Assembly (NCBI GenBank): GCA_963740455.1 | Contig: CAVUEF010000026.1 | Coordinates: 1-64,000, forward strand | Length of the DNA stretch: 64,000 nucleotides | Reading direction: 5' to 3' | Source: Paucibacter sp963740455 | Lineage (GTDB): Bacteria > Pseudomonadota > Gammaproteobacteria > Burkholderiales > Burkholderiaceae_C | Shown here: one piece after another, positions 27,051-35,147 of the stretch | Layout of the letters: every line of letters starts with the position of its first letter | Numbering within the stretch: position 1 is the first letter of the stretch | Translations under genes and position numbers: made by a program | Notes under the pieces: model-generated | Databases searched by the model: none | The model's input: only the letters and a program-made list of their open reading frames with translations | What the model was told of the DNA's origin: nothing

Positions 27051-27565
27051 CGCGATTGCGCCTGGGCGGCGGCCAGCACCGCATGCAAGGCGCTGTGTAC
27101 GCTGGCCATGCGCACGGCGGCGCGGTCTCCGGCAAACTGCTCGCGCCAGGCGCGCGGCGCGCCTTGTCGGGTGGCCAAGGCCAGCCAAACGGTGCCCACC
27201 GGCTTGGCTGCGGACCCGCCGTCGGGCCCGGCAATGCCGGTGACGGCGACCGCGTAATCGACCGGCGCGCGCACCAGCAAGCCCTCGGCCATGGCCAGCG
27301 CCACGGCCTCGCTGACTGCGCCATGCACCTCGATCAGCATCGCGGGAACCCCCAGCAGCTCGATCTTGGCGGCGTTGCTATAGCTGACCACGCCGCGCTC
27401 AAACCACAGGCTCGAGCCCGGCAGCCGGGTACAGGCTGCGGCGATCAGTCCGCCGGTACACGACTCGGCCGCGGCCATCATTTGACGGCGCGCGCGCAGG
27501 GTCTGCGCCAAGTCCTGCAGCAAAGGTTCGTCGATGGAAAAGTCGGTGTTCAGACGAACCTCCAC
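27047..27565 (-). CDS. pncC: nicotinamide-nucleotide amidohydrolase (CinA C-terminal domain)
   Basis: PncC deamidates NMN to NaMN in NAD recycling. The protein is the stand-alone CinA C-terminal domain with AESCTGGLIAA, SYSNAAK and GIAGPDGGSAAKPVGTVW. No ATG precedes the conserved part. GTG 27565 (172 aa) is chosen; GTG 27589 would add eight residues. Either overlaps the end of pgpA, indicating a coupled pgpA-pncC-ghrA run. Confidence 0.88.
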   Translation of the reverse strand: MEVRLNTDFSIDEPLLQDLAQTLRARRQMMAAAESCTGGLIAAACTRLPGSSLWFERGVVSYSNAAKIELLGVPAMLIEVHGAVSEAVALAMAEGLLVRAPVDYAVAVTGIAGPDGGSAAKPVGTVWLALATRQGAPRAWREQFAGDRAAVRMASVHSALHAVLAAAQAQSR

Positions 27566-28101
27566 AGCGCGATCACCAGCAGCGTGCACAGCGCAGCGAC
27601 CAAGTCGTCGAAGATGATGCCAAAGCCTTGCGCCCAGCCCGGCGGTGTGCCGGCACGACCCTTGAACAGACGGTCGGCCCAGCCCACCGGGCCGGGCTTG
27701 ACCGCGTCAAAAAACCGGAACAGCGCAAAGGCGGCACATTGACCCCAAAAGCCGGTCGGCATGACGAGCCAGAGGATGAGCCAGAAGGCGAGCACCTCGT
27801 CCCACACGATGGCGCCCGGGTCGGCGCTGCGCAGATGGCGCGCGCTCACCGTGCAGGCCCACCAACCGACCAGCGTGCCCACGATCAAGACCAGCGCCCA
27901 TTGAGAATCGCTGAGCCAGACGTTGAGCACGACAAACGCGACCCAGGCCCACAGCGTGCCGACGGTGCCCGGCGCGATGGGCGACAGGCCGCTGCCAAAG
28001 CCCAGGCCCAGCAGATGCGCCGGGTGTTCCAACATGAAGGCGACACTCGCACGGCGCGGCGCCCCGGCTGCGTTGTTGCTCGATGCGGGGCTCGCGTTCA
28101 C
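27550..28101 (-). CDS. pgpA: phosphatidylglycerophosphatase A
   Basis: PgpA removes phosphate from phosphatidylglycerophosphate to make phosphatidylglycerol at the inner membrane. The 183-residue protein has about four hydrophobic helices and the family motifs GSGLSPIAPGTVGT, IVWDEVLAFWL and FRFFDAVKPGPVGWAD. The start is GTG 28101, overlapping the thiL stop as GTGA. thiL-pgpA-pncC is a common proteobacterial order. Confidence 0.93.
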   Translation of the reverse strand: MNASPASSNNAAGAPRRASVAFMLEHPAHLLGLGFGSGLSPIAPGTVGTLWAWVAFVVLNVWLSDSQWALVLIVGTLVGWWACTVSARHLRSADPGAIVWDEVLAFWLILWLVMPTGFWGQCAAFALFRFFDAVKPGPVGWADRLFKGRAGTPPGWAQGFGIIFDDLVAALCTLLVIALWRFV

Positions 28102-29051
28102 GTCTTGAAATGGTCGAACGACCCATAGACGTCGGGCAGGACTTGGCCCTGCGCGTCGAGCAGACGCAGTCCGGGCGCCGTGTCGATGCGGCCGACAAGG
28201 GTGACGGCCACATCGGCACGGCGTGCCGCGGCCTGCACATTGGCGCGGGCCGATTCGGGTGCCGTGAACAAGAGCTCGTAGTCATCGCCGCCGGCCAGGC
28301 CGAACTGGCGCTGCAAGTCCAGCGGCAGGGCTTGCAGCTGTGCGCTGCGCGGCAAGGCATCGGCCTGCAGCGTGGCGCCGACATGCGAGCGCTTCAGGAT
28401 GTGCCTGAGATCGCCGAGCAGGCCGTCGGACACGTCGATCGCGCTGCTGGCCACGCCGCGCAGCGCCAGGCCAAGCGCGACGCGCGGCTGCGGCATCTCC
28501 ATCGCCAGCCGCACTTGGTCGAACGCAACGCCTGCCAGCGTCAACGTGCCTCGAAACACTTCGAGCGCGAGGCGTGCATCGCCGAGCGTGCCGCTCACAT
28601 ACAGGTCGTCGCCGGCGCGTGCGCCGCTGCGCAGCAAGGCCTGGCCGGGCGGCACTTCGCCGAACGCGGTGATGCAGATGTTCAAGGGGCCTGCCGTCGT
28701 GTCGCCGCCCACCAGCTCGATCCCTTGCGCATCGGCCAAGGCAAACAGGCCGCGTGCGAAGCCTTCGAGAAAGGCCTCGTCAATGCGAGGCAGCGCCAGC
28801 GCCAGCGTGAACGCGCGTGGCGTGGCGCCACACGCGGCGAGGTCGCTCAGGTTCACGGCGAGCGCCTTGTGTCCGAGCCGCTCGGGCGGCACGGTGCTCA
28901 GGAAATGCCGTCCCTCGACCAGCATGTCGCTGGAAATCGCGCTGTGCATGCCCGGCGCGGGCGCAAGCAGCGCGCAATCGTCGCCGACGCCCAGCACCGC
29001 GCGCGACGCGGGTCGCGTGAAGTAGCGCTCAATCAAATCGAATTCACCCAT
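28098..29051 (-). CDS. thiL: thiamine-monophosphate kinase
   Basis: ThiL phosphorylates thiamine monophosphate to the active diphosphate, the cofactor also used by the KorAB enzyme encoded at 50.8-53.7 kb. The 317-residue protein shows the Mg-ATP motifs GVGDDCALL, SSDMLVEGRHF, NLSDLAACGATP and GGDTTAG. ATG 29051 heads the thiL-pgpA-pncC-ghrA operon. Confidence 0.95.
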   Translation of the reverse strand: MGEFDLIERYFTRPASRAVLGVGDDCALLAPAPGMHSAISSDMLVEGRHFLSTVPPERLGHKALAVNLSDLAACGATPRAFTLALALPRIDEAFLEGFARGLFALADAQGIELVGGDTTAGPLNICITAFGEVPPGQALLRSGARAGDDLYVSGTLGDARLALEVFRGTLTLAGVAFDQVRLAMEMPQPRVALGLALRGVASSAIDVSDGLLGDLRHILKRSHVGATLQADALPRSAQLQALPLDLQRQFGLAGGDDYELLFTAPESARANVQAAARRADVAVTLVGRIDTAPGLRLLDAQGQVLPDVYGSFDHFKT

Positions 29052-29337
29052 GCGCCTATTGTCGCGTGTCCGGTGTCAACCGAACCCGGGCATCAACCCG
29101 GCAAGCCATGCTCGCTCAGCAGCTTGGAGAGGCCTGGCTTCTCACTCGTCGCTGCAGCGTCACAACAGACCCACCAAGGCTGGCCGCAACAGCGGCCGGC
29201 GCCCGCGTTTGCCGGGGGGTGAGCCGCGTCGCTTACTCCGAGTGTCAGCAATTGCGCTCAGACTCCTACAATGTTGACCCCGGGCATGTGCTGGTCGCCC
29301 GGACTATCCCTCCTGCCATTCTTGCGAGCCCTACCCC

Positions 29338-31632
29338 ATGACCACTCCAGAAGAAAAGCGCGCCCAGCTTCGCCATGCGGCGCTGGAATATCACGAGTTC
29401 CCGACACCGGGCAAGATCGCCATCGCGGCGACCAAGCAGCTGCTCAACCAGCACGACCTGGCGCTGGCCTATTCACCCGGCGTGGCTTCTGCGTGCGAGG
29501 AGATCGTTGCCGATCCGGCCAACGCCTTTCGCTATACCTCGCGCGGCAATCTGGTGGCGGTGGTCACCAACGGCACGGCCGTGCTGGGTCTGGGCGACAT
29601 CGGGCCGCTGGCTTCCAAGCCGGTGATGGAAGGCAAGGCGGTGCTGTTCAAGAAATTTGCCGGCATCGACGTGTTCGATCTGGAAATTCAGGAACCCGAT
29701 CTGGACAAGCTGGTCGATGTGATCGCCGCGCTGGAGCCCACGTTTGGCGGCATCAACCTCGAAGACATCAAAGCGCCGGACTGTTTTTATGTCGAGCGCA
29801 AACTGCGCGAGCGCATGAAGATTCCGGTCTTTCATGACGACCAGCATGGCACCGCCATCGTGGTGGGCGCGGCCTTCTTGAACGGCCTGAAAGTGCTGGG
29901 CAAAGACATCACTCAGGTCAAGCTCGTGACCTCGGGCGCTGGCGCAGCGGCACTGGCTTGTCTGGGGCTGTTGATGAAGATCGGACTGCCGCGCAAGAAC
30001 ATCTGGGTGACCGACCTGGCCGGCGTGGTCTATGAAGGCCGCACCGAACTGATGGATCCGGACAAGGCGCAGTTCGCGCAAAAGACTGCGGCGCGAAGCT
30101 TGGCCGAGGTGATTGTGGGGGCTGACATCTTTCTGGGTCTGTCGGCGGGCGGTGTGCTCAAGCCCGAGATGGTCGCCAATATGGCCGAGCGGCCGATGAT
30201 TTTCGCGCTCGCCAATCCGACGCCGGAGATCCTGCCCGAGCAAGTCCATGCGGTGCGCAGCGACGCCATCATGGCCACGGGCCGCACCGACTACCCGAAC
30301 CAGGTGAACAACGTCCTGTGCTTTCCGTACATCTTTCGCGGCGCACTGGACTGCGGCGCCACCACCATCAACGATGAGATGGAAATCGCCGCCGTGCGCG
30401 CCATCGCCGAACTGGCCCAGGCCGAGCAAAGCGAGGTCGTGGCAGCCGCCTACGCAGGCGTCAATCTCAGCTTCGGGCCGGAGTACCTGATTCCCAAGCC
30501 CTTCGATCCCCGCCTGATGATGAAGATTGCGCCCGCGGTGGCGCAAGCCGCGAAAGACTCTGGCGTGGCGCTGCGTCCGATTCAGGACATGGCGGTCTAT
30601 CGCGAAAAATTGCAGAGCTTTGTCTATGCGTCGGGCACGACGATGAAGCCGATCTTTGCGCTGGCCAAACGAGCCAGGAACAAACGCGTGGCCTACGCCG
30701 AGGGCGAGGAAGAGCGCGTCTTGCGCGCCGTTCAGGTGGTGATCGATGAAGGCCTGGCGCGGCCGACGCTGGTCGGGCGCCCGAGCGTGATCGCCGAGCG
30801 CTGTGAGCGCTTCGGCCTGCGCCTGCAAGAGGGCCTCGACTACGATGTGGTCAATGTTGAACAGGACCACCGCTACCGCGACTACTGGCAGACCTATCAC
30901 CGGATGACCGAGCGCAAAGGGGTGACCGAGCAGCTGGCCAAGATCGAAATGCGCCGCCGCTTGACGCTGATCAGTGCCATGCTGCTGCACAAGGGCGAGG
31001 TCGACGGCATGCTCTGCGGCACATGGAGCACGACCGCCATGCACCTGCAATACATAGACCAGGTGATAGGCAAGCGTGAGGGTGTCAAGACCTATGCCTG
31101 CATGAACGGCCTGATACTGCCGGGACGCCAGGTGATGCTGGTCGATACCCACGTCAATTACGACCCGACCGCCGAGCAGCTCGCCGAGATCACTGTGATG
31201 GCGGCCGAGGAAATGATGCGTATCGGGCTGCGTCCGAAGGCCGCACTGCTGTCGCACTCCAATTTCGGTTCCAGCAACCAGCCCTCGGCGCTGAAGATGC
31301 GTGAGGCGCTGGCGCTGATCCAGCGCGACGCCCCGTGGCTCGAGGTCGACGGCGAAATGCACGGCGACACCGCTCTGGATGCCAAATACCGCGCCAAGGT
31401 CATGCCCAGAAGTGCGCTGACCGGCGAGGCCAACTTGCTGGTGCTGCCCAATATCGATGCCGCCAACATCAGCTACAACCTGCTGAAAACGGCAGCCGGT
31501 GGCGGCATTGCGGTCGGTCCCGTGCTGTTGGGTGCCGCCAAGCCGGTGCATGTGCTGACACCCTCGGCGACGGTTCGCCGCATTGTCAACATGACGGCGC
31601 TGACCGTGGCGGATGCCAACGCTGCGCGTTGA
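29338..31632 (+). CDS. maeB: NADP-dependent malic enzyme with phosphotransacetylase-like domain
   Basis: MaeB oxidatively decarboxylates malate to pyruvate, making NADPH. The 764-residue protein has the malic enzyme part (residues 1-430; SPGVASACEEI, FHDDQHGTAIV, the nucleotide motif SGAGAAALACLGL) fused to a C-terminal phosphotransacetylase-like domain (about 440-764), which usually binds acetyl-CoA as an allosteric module. A TACAAT box at 29267-29272 may be its -10 element; no good -35 is evident. Confidence 0.96.
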   Translation: MTTPEEKRAQLRHAALEYHEFPTPGKIAIAATKQLLNQHDLALAYSPGVASACEEIVADPANAFRYTSRGNLVAVVTNGTAVLGLGDIGPLASKPVMEGKAVLFKKFAGIDVFDLEIQEPDLDKLVDVIAALEPTFGGINLEDIKAPDCFYVERKLRERMKIPVFHDDQHGTAIVVGAAFLNGLKVLGKDITQVKLVTSGAGAAALACLGLLMKIGLPRKNIWVTDLAGVVYEGRTELMDPDKAQFAQKTAARSLAEVIVGADIFLGLSAGGVLKPEMVANMAERPMIFALANPTPEILPEQVHAVRSDAIMATGRTDYPNQVNNVLCFPYIFRGALDCGATTINDEMEIAAVRAIAELAQAEQSEVVAAAYAGVNLSFGPEYLIPKPFDPRLMMKIAPAVAQAAKDSGVALRPIQDMAVYREKLQSFVYASGTTMKPIFALAKRARNKRVAYAEGEEERVLRAVQVVIDEGLARPTLVGRPSVIAERCERFGLRLQEGLDYDVVNVEQDHRYRDYWQTYHRMTERKGVTEQLAKIEMRRRLTLISAMLLHKGEVDGMLCGTWSTTAMHLQYIDQVIGKREGVKTYACMNGLILPGRQVMLVDTHVNYDPTAEQLAEITVMAAEEMMRIGLRPKAALLSHSNFGSSNQPSALKMREALALIQRDAPWLEVDGEMHGDTALDAKYRAKVMPRSALTGEANLLVLPNIDAANISYNLLKTAAGGGIAVGPVLLGAAKPVHVLTPSATVRRIVNMTALTVADANAAR

Positions 31633-31870
31633 CGGGCTGGTTTGGGCGTGCGCCGGGAAGGGTGTCTGGAGGGCCGGCGTCCGCATGGAAACAGCCCTGA
31701 GATGGTGCGCTGGTTGGGCGAATTGTCCGGCCCAATGCCTGCGAAAATTTTGTTTGTACAGGCTTACATCGTGGTGACAGGTCCTTGGAGCAGGCGCGCC
31801 TTTTCAGGATAAAGACCTGTGTGCGCCCACTTACAAACTGAAGAGTCCTGAAATTTACGCAGGATTGAGC

Positions 31871-31899
31871 TTGAGATTTTTCGTCTCATTCTGTACCAT
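31871..31899 (+). promoter_or_regulatory. promoter-like element before the RNase gene
   Basis: TTGAGA and TACCAT are separated by 17 bases, ending 27 bases before the GTG start. An inverted repeat TGAGA/TCTCA lies across the spacer. About 65 bases upstream, TTTCAGGA and TCCTGAAA face each other. These could bind a regulator of the RNase operon (inference). Confidence 0.45.
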
Positions 31900-31926
31900 G
31901 TTGCTTTCAGGATTCAGGGTAAACCC

Positions 31927-32334
31927 GTGTCTGTGCTCAGCAATCGTGCTTGGTGTTCAGGCTTTCGCACCTTAGGCATCACCCTTTTTTTGGTGGTTGC
32001 CGCCGGCGTCGCAAGCATGTCTCAGGCCAGAGGCGGGGCAACAGACGGCACGGTGGCCTTGGCAGAACTTCCGGTCGAGGCGCAAGTCACACACCGTCTG
32101 GTTTTGGTCGGCGGACCTTTCCCGCATGACAAGGATGGCATGTCGTTCGGCAATCGTGAACGGCTGCTGCCTGCCCAGGCCCGGGGGTACTACCGCGAAT
32201 ACACCGTGGCAACAAAGGGCGCTCGCGACCGGGGTGCCCGGCGTTTGGTGTGCGGTGGCGCGCATGCAGCGAACCCTGATGCTTGTTACTACACCGACGA
32301 CCATTACGCGAGCTTCAGGCGTGTACTGCCGTAG
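31927..32334 (+). CDS. secreted barnase-type ribonuclease
   Basis: A 135-residue protein with a Sec signal (hydrophobic residues 15-30) and a barnase/guanyl-specific RNase domain. Family motifs are clear: GGPFPHDKDGMSFGNRE, LPAQARGYYREYTV and YYTDDHYASF. Likely catalytic residues are Glu91, the Arg residues near 103-106 and His126. Cys109 and Cys120 could form a disulfide after export. The start is GTG 31927. The barstar gene follows by 39 bases, protecting the cytoplasm from unexported enzyme. Confidence 0.87.
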   Translation: MSVLSNRAWCSGFRTLGITLFLVVAAGVASMSQARGGATDGTVALAELPVEAQVTHRLVLVGGPFPHDKDGMSFGNRERLLPAQARGYYREYTVATKGARDRGARRLVCGGAHAANPDACYYTDDHYASFRRVLP

Positions 32335-32373
32335 TCGGAAATCTGGTTTTGTGACTAAAGGAGGATCGTGACC

Positions 32374-32769
32374 ATGCTGTTGCAGACCGTCCGTCCAAAT
32401 ATCGTGCAGTCCATCCGGGCTTATCGAGTGGAGGATTTGATGCGGGCGGCCCAACAGGCCGGCCAACATTTTCTCTATGCAAATCTAACTTCTGCGCAGT
32501 CAAAGCAAGACGTACTGGAAGGCATTGCCCAGTCCTTCTTGTTCCCGTCGCATTTCGGCAAGAATCTTGATGCCCTGTACGACTGCATGACCGACCTGGT
32601 CCACAAATCGGGTGCGCAACCTGGATTTGTCGTGGTGCTGGAGCAAATTCCTGACAGCGCAAAGTTCGATCGCGAGGCCAGGGAACAACTGCTGGACGTC
32701 TTCCGAGAGGCCGCCGAATTCTGGGCGGATCGAAAAATTCAGTTCAGATGTTTCTATTCTTTTCAGTAG
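32374..32769 (+). CDS. barstar-family RNase inhibitor
   Basis: Barstar binds and blocks barnase-type RNases in the cytoplasm. The 131-residue protein contains the family core: EGIAQSFLFPSHFGKNLDALYDCMTDL, where the helix with Asn-Leu-Asp-Ala-Leu-Tyr-Asp supplies acidic residues that plug the RNase site. ATG 32374 is preceded by a perfect AAGGAGG ribosome site 8-9 bases upstream; GTG 32368 is too close to that site. The strong site suits an immunity protein that must be made in excess. Confidence 0.88.
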   Translation: MLLQTVRPNIVQSIRAYRVEDLMRAAQQAGQHFLYANLTSAQSKQDVLEGIAQSFLFPSHFGKNLDALYDCMTDLVHKSGAQPGFVVVLEQIPDSAKFDREAREQLLDVFREAAEFWADRKIQFRCFYSFQ

Positions 32770-32966
32770 CCCGCTCTCAAGAAAATGGGTCATGGGAGCG
32801 GGCTACCGAGGTGGCCCCAAGTGTCAGCGAAAAGCCGCTGCCGAAAAGTGCATCAAAGGCAGCAGCCAATGCCAGCTTCGGGATGAACATGCCGATGATG
32901 AGCAGCGCGTTTGACACGTCGATGTGGTTGAGCGCCGCCTGACGGCAGTCAGGCTTGCTTGCGAAC

Positions 32967-32988
32967 GGCGGCTTGCGGGCCGCCTTTT
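32967..32988 (+). terminator. terminator downstream of the RNase-barstar pair
   Basis: GGCGGC pairs with GCCGCC around a 6-base loop, followed by TTTT. It lies about 200 bases after the barstar stop and just before the convergent rsmA end. The intervening 32770-32966 carries a short leftward open frame (32777-32917) with host-like codon use but no recognised family. Confidence 0.6.
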
Positions 32989-33022
32989 CGTTGGCGCGCG
33001 GCTTGCGCCATCGCCCCGACCC

Positions 33023-33784
33023 TCACTGCAGCGCGAGTGCCAGGCTCAGATACTCGCTGACCGGCACCTCTTCGGCACGCCGCTGCACATCGAACTCACC
33101 GCTGAACTGGTGTTGCTCCAGCCAGGCGCCCAGCGTATTGCGCAAGATCTTGCGGCGCTGAGAGAACGCCACCGCGACCAGTTCGCCGAGCAGTGCCACA
33201 CTCACCGCAGCGGGCGCTGCCAGCGGCAGCATGCGCACGATGGCCGAGTCCACCCGCGGCGGGGGATCAAAGGCCGTGGGTGCCACGTCCAGCACCGCAT
33301 CGATCTGGTAGCGCCACTGCAACATCACCGACAAGCGTCCGTAATCCTTGTTGCAAGGCGCGGCGGCCATGCGCGCGACAACTTCCTTTTGCAGCATGAA
33401 GTGCTGGTCCAGCACATGGTCGACAAAGGTCAGCAGGTGAAACAGGATGGGCGATGAGATGTTGTACGGCAGGTTGCCCACCACGCGCAGCTTCTGACCT
33501 CGCTCGGCGGCCAGTGCAGCGAAATCGACCTTCAACACATCTGCCTCGATGACCCGCAGGTCGGCGTGTCTGCGCAGCCGTTCGGCCAGGTCGCGATCGA
33601 GTTCGATCACGGTGAGCGGCTTGCAATAGCGCAGCAGCGGCAACGTCATCGCGCCCAGGCCAGGGCCGATCTCGACCATCGCATCCTGGGCCTGCGGGGC
33701 AATCGCCTGGATGATGTCCTCGATCACGATGCGATCGGTCAGAAAATGCTGGCCGAAGCGCTTGCGAGCGACATGCCGCGTCAC
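33023..33784 (-). CDS. rsmA: 16S rRNA dimethyltransferase RsmA
   Basis: RsmA (KsgA) dimethylates the two adjacent adenines near the 3' end of 16S rRNA during 30S assembly. RKRFGQHFL, the SAM-binding EIGPGLGAMT and the catalytic NLPYNISSP are all present. GTG 33784 (253 aa) is chosen because a GGAG ribosome site precedes it and the conserved N-terminus follows. An ATG at 33859 would overlap surA and add 25 basic residues. It follows surA and lptD, the classic order. Confidence 0.94.
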   Translation of the reverse strand: MTRHVARKRFGQHFLTDRIVIEDIIQAIAPQAQDAMVEIGPGLGAMTLPLLRYCKPLTVIELDRDLAERLRRHADLRVIEADVLKVDFAALAAERGQKLRVVGNLPYNISSPILFHLLTFVDHVLDQHFMLQKEVVARMAAAPCNKDYGRLSVMLQWRYQIDAVLDVAPTAFDPPPRVDSAIVRMLPLAAPAAVSVALLGELVAVAFSQRRKILRNTLGAWLEQHQFSGEFDVQRRAEEVPVSEYLSLALALQ

Positions 33785-33821
33785 GACGGTCTCCGCACCT
33801 TGATGCTGTCTTGGCGAGGGC

Positions 33822-35147
33822 TCACTGCGCCGGCGCTTGACGAATTTCGATGAAGGCACGTGCGCGCAGCTCTTTCACCCATTCCGTGTAGGCGGCTTCG
33901 TACTTCTGCTCGCGCAGCGACTTGATCGCTTCGGCACGCAATTGCTTGGGGTCCAGCGCGGTCGTGCGACGCTCCAGCACCTGGATCAGATGCACGCCAA
34001 AGCGTGATACCACCGGCGCCGAGATGCCGCCGATCGGAAGCGCGTTCATCGCTGTCTCGAACTCGGGCACAAAGCCGCCCGGCGATACCCAGCCCAGGTC
34101 ACCGCCGTTGGCGGCGCTGCCGTCTTCGGAATATTCGCGGGCAAGCGCCTCGAAGCTGACCTTGCCTGCTTCGATGTCGCGCTTGTACTCGGCCAGGCGG
34201 CGACTCGCCACTTCGGCAGTGAGTTGCGCCGAGGGCCGCAGCAAGATGTGGCGCGAACGTGTCTGCACCACCGTATCCACCGCGGCATCCTGACGCGCGA
34301 GCAGCTTGAGCACATGAAAGCCCGCGCCTGAGCGCACCAGCTCGGGCACAACGCCACCGACCGCGAGCCCCTTGACCTGGGCGACAAACAAATCCGGGAG
34401 TTTCGACGCCGGGCGCAGACCGATCTCGCCGCCCTTGTCCTTGTAGGCGTCTTCCGAAACCTGCTTGGCCACCAGTGCAAACGATTCACCCGCCTTGATG
34501 CGCGCCAGCGCACCTTCGGCCTTGGCGCGGCGCTGAGCCACGATGGCGTCAGAAGCGCCATCGGGCACGATAACCAGCACCTGTGCAATGTTCAATTGAA
34601 CATCTTCGTGCGCGGCTTGGCGGCGCTTCGCCAGGTAATCGTTCACGTCCGCATCGGAGACGCGGATGCGTCCCTGCACTTCGCGCTCGCGCACCCGCTC
34701 GACCATCAGCTGATCGCGCAGATTGTCGCGAAAGTGCCGGTAATCGATGCCCTCGCTGCTCAGACGTTCGCGCAACGCTGGCAAGGACAGGCTGTTTTGC
34801 GCGGCGACGTTGGCCACCACGCGGTCGAGCTCGACCTCATCGATCTTCGGGCTGGTCTCGCGCGCATAGGTGAGCACGACACGCTCGTCGATCAGGCTGT
34901 CCAATGCCGATTGGTGCAACGCTGCCGTCGAGGGTGGCGTCTGGCCTTGCTGGCGCGCCGCTTCGCGTGCGCGCGCCATACGCTGCTGGACTTCGATGTC
35001 CGTCACCACGTCCTGATTCACGATGGCGGCGATGCCGCCCGCCGGGCGGGTGTTGGCGCGCGCGGACTGCGCATGCGCCAACGGGGAAAGCAGCGCCGCC
35101 ACAAGTGCGGTCGCAATGACGATGGTACGGGTCGGGAGGTCAGTCAT
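33822..35147 (-). CDS. surA: periplasmic chaperone SurA
   Basis: SurA escorts outer-membrane proteins, including LptD, to the BAM complex. The 441-residue protein has a Sec signal ending at AHAQS, an N-terminal chaperone region and two parvulin (PPIC) prolyl isomerase domains, with SRHILLRPS starting the second. ATG 35147 overlaps the lptD stop by 8 bases, so translation is probably coupled. Confidence 0.95.
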   Translation of the reverse strand: MTDLPTRTIVIATALVAALLSPLAHAQSARANTRPAGGIAAIVNQDVVTDIEVQQRMARAREAARQQGQTPPSTAALHQSALDSLIDERVVLTYARETSPKIDEVELDRVVANVAAQNSLSLPALRERLSSEGIDYRHFRDNLRDQLMVERVREREVQGRIRVSDADVNDYLAKRRQAAHEDVQLNIAQVLVIVPDGASDAIVAQRRAKAEGALARIKAGESFALVAKQVSEDAYKDKGGEIGLRPASKLPDLFVAQVKGLAVGGVVPELVRSGAGFHVLKLLARQDAAVDTVVQTRSRHILLRPSAQLTAEVASRRLAEYKRDIEAGKVSFEALAREYSEDGSAANGGDLGWVSPGGFVPEFETAMNALPIGGISAPVVSRFGVHLIQVLERRTTALDPKQLRAEAIKSLREQKYEAAYTEWVKELRARAFIEIRQAPAQ

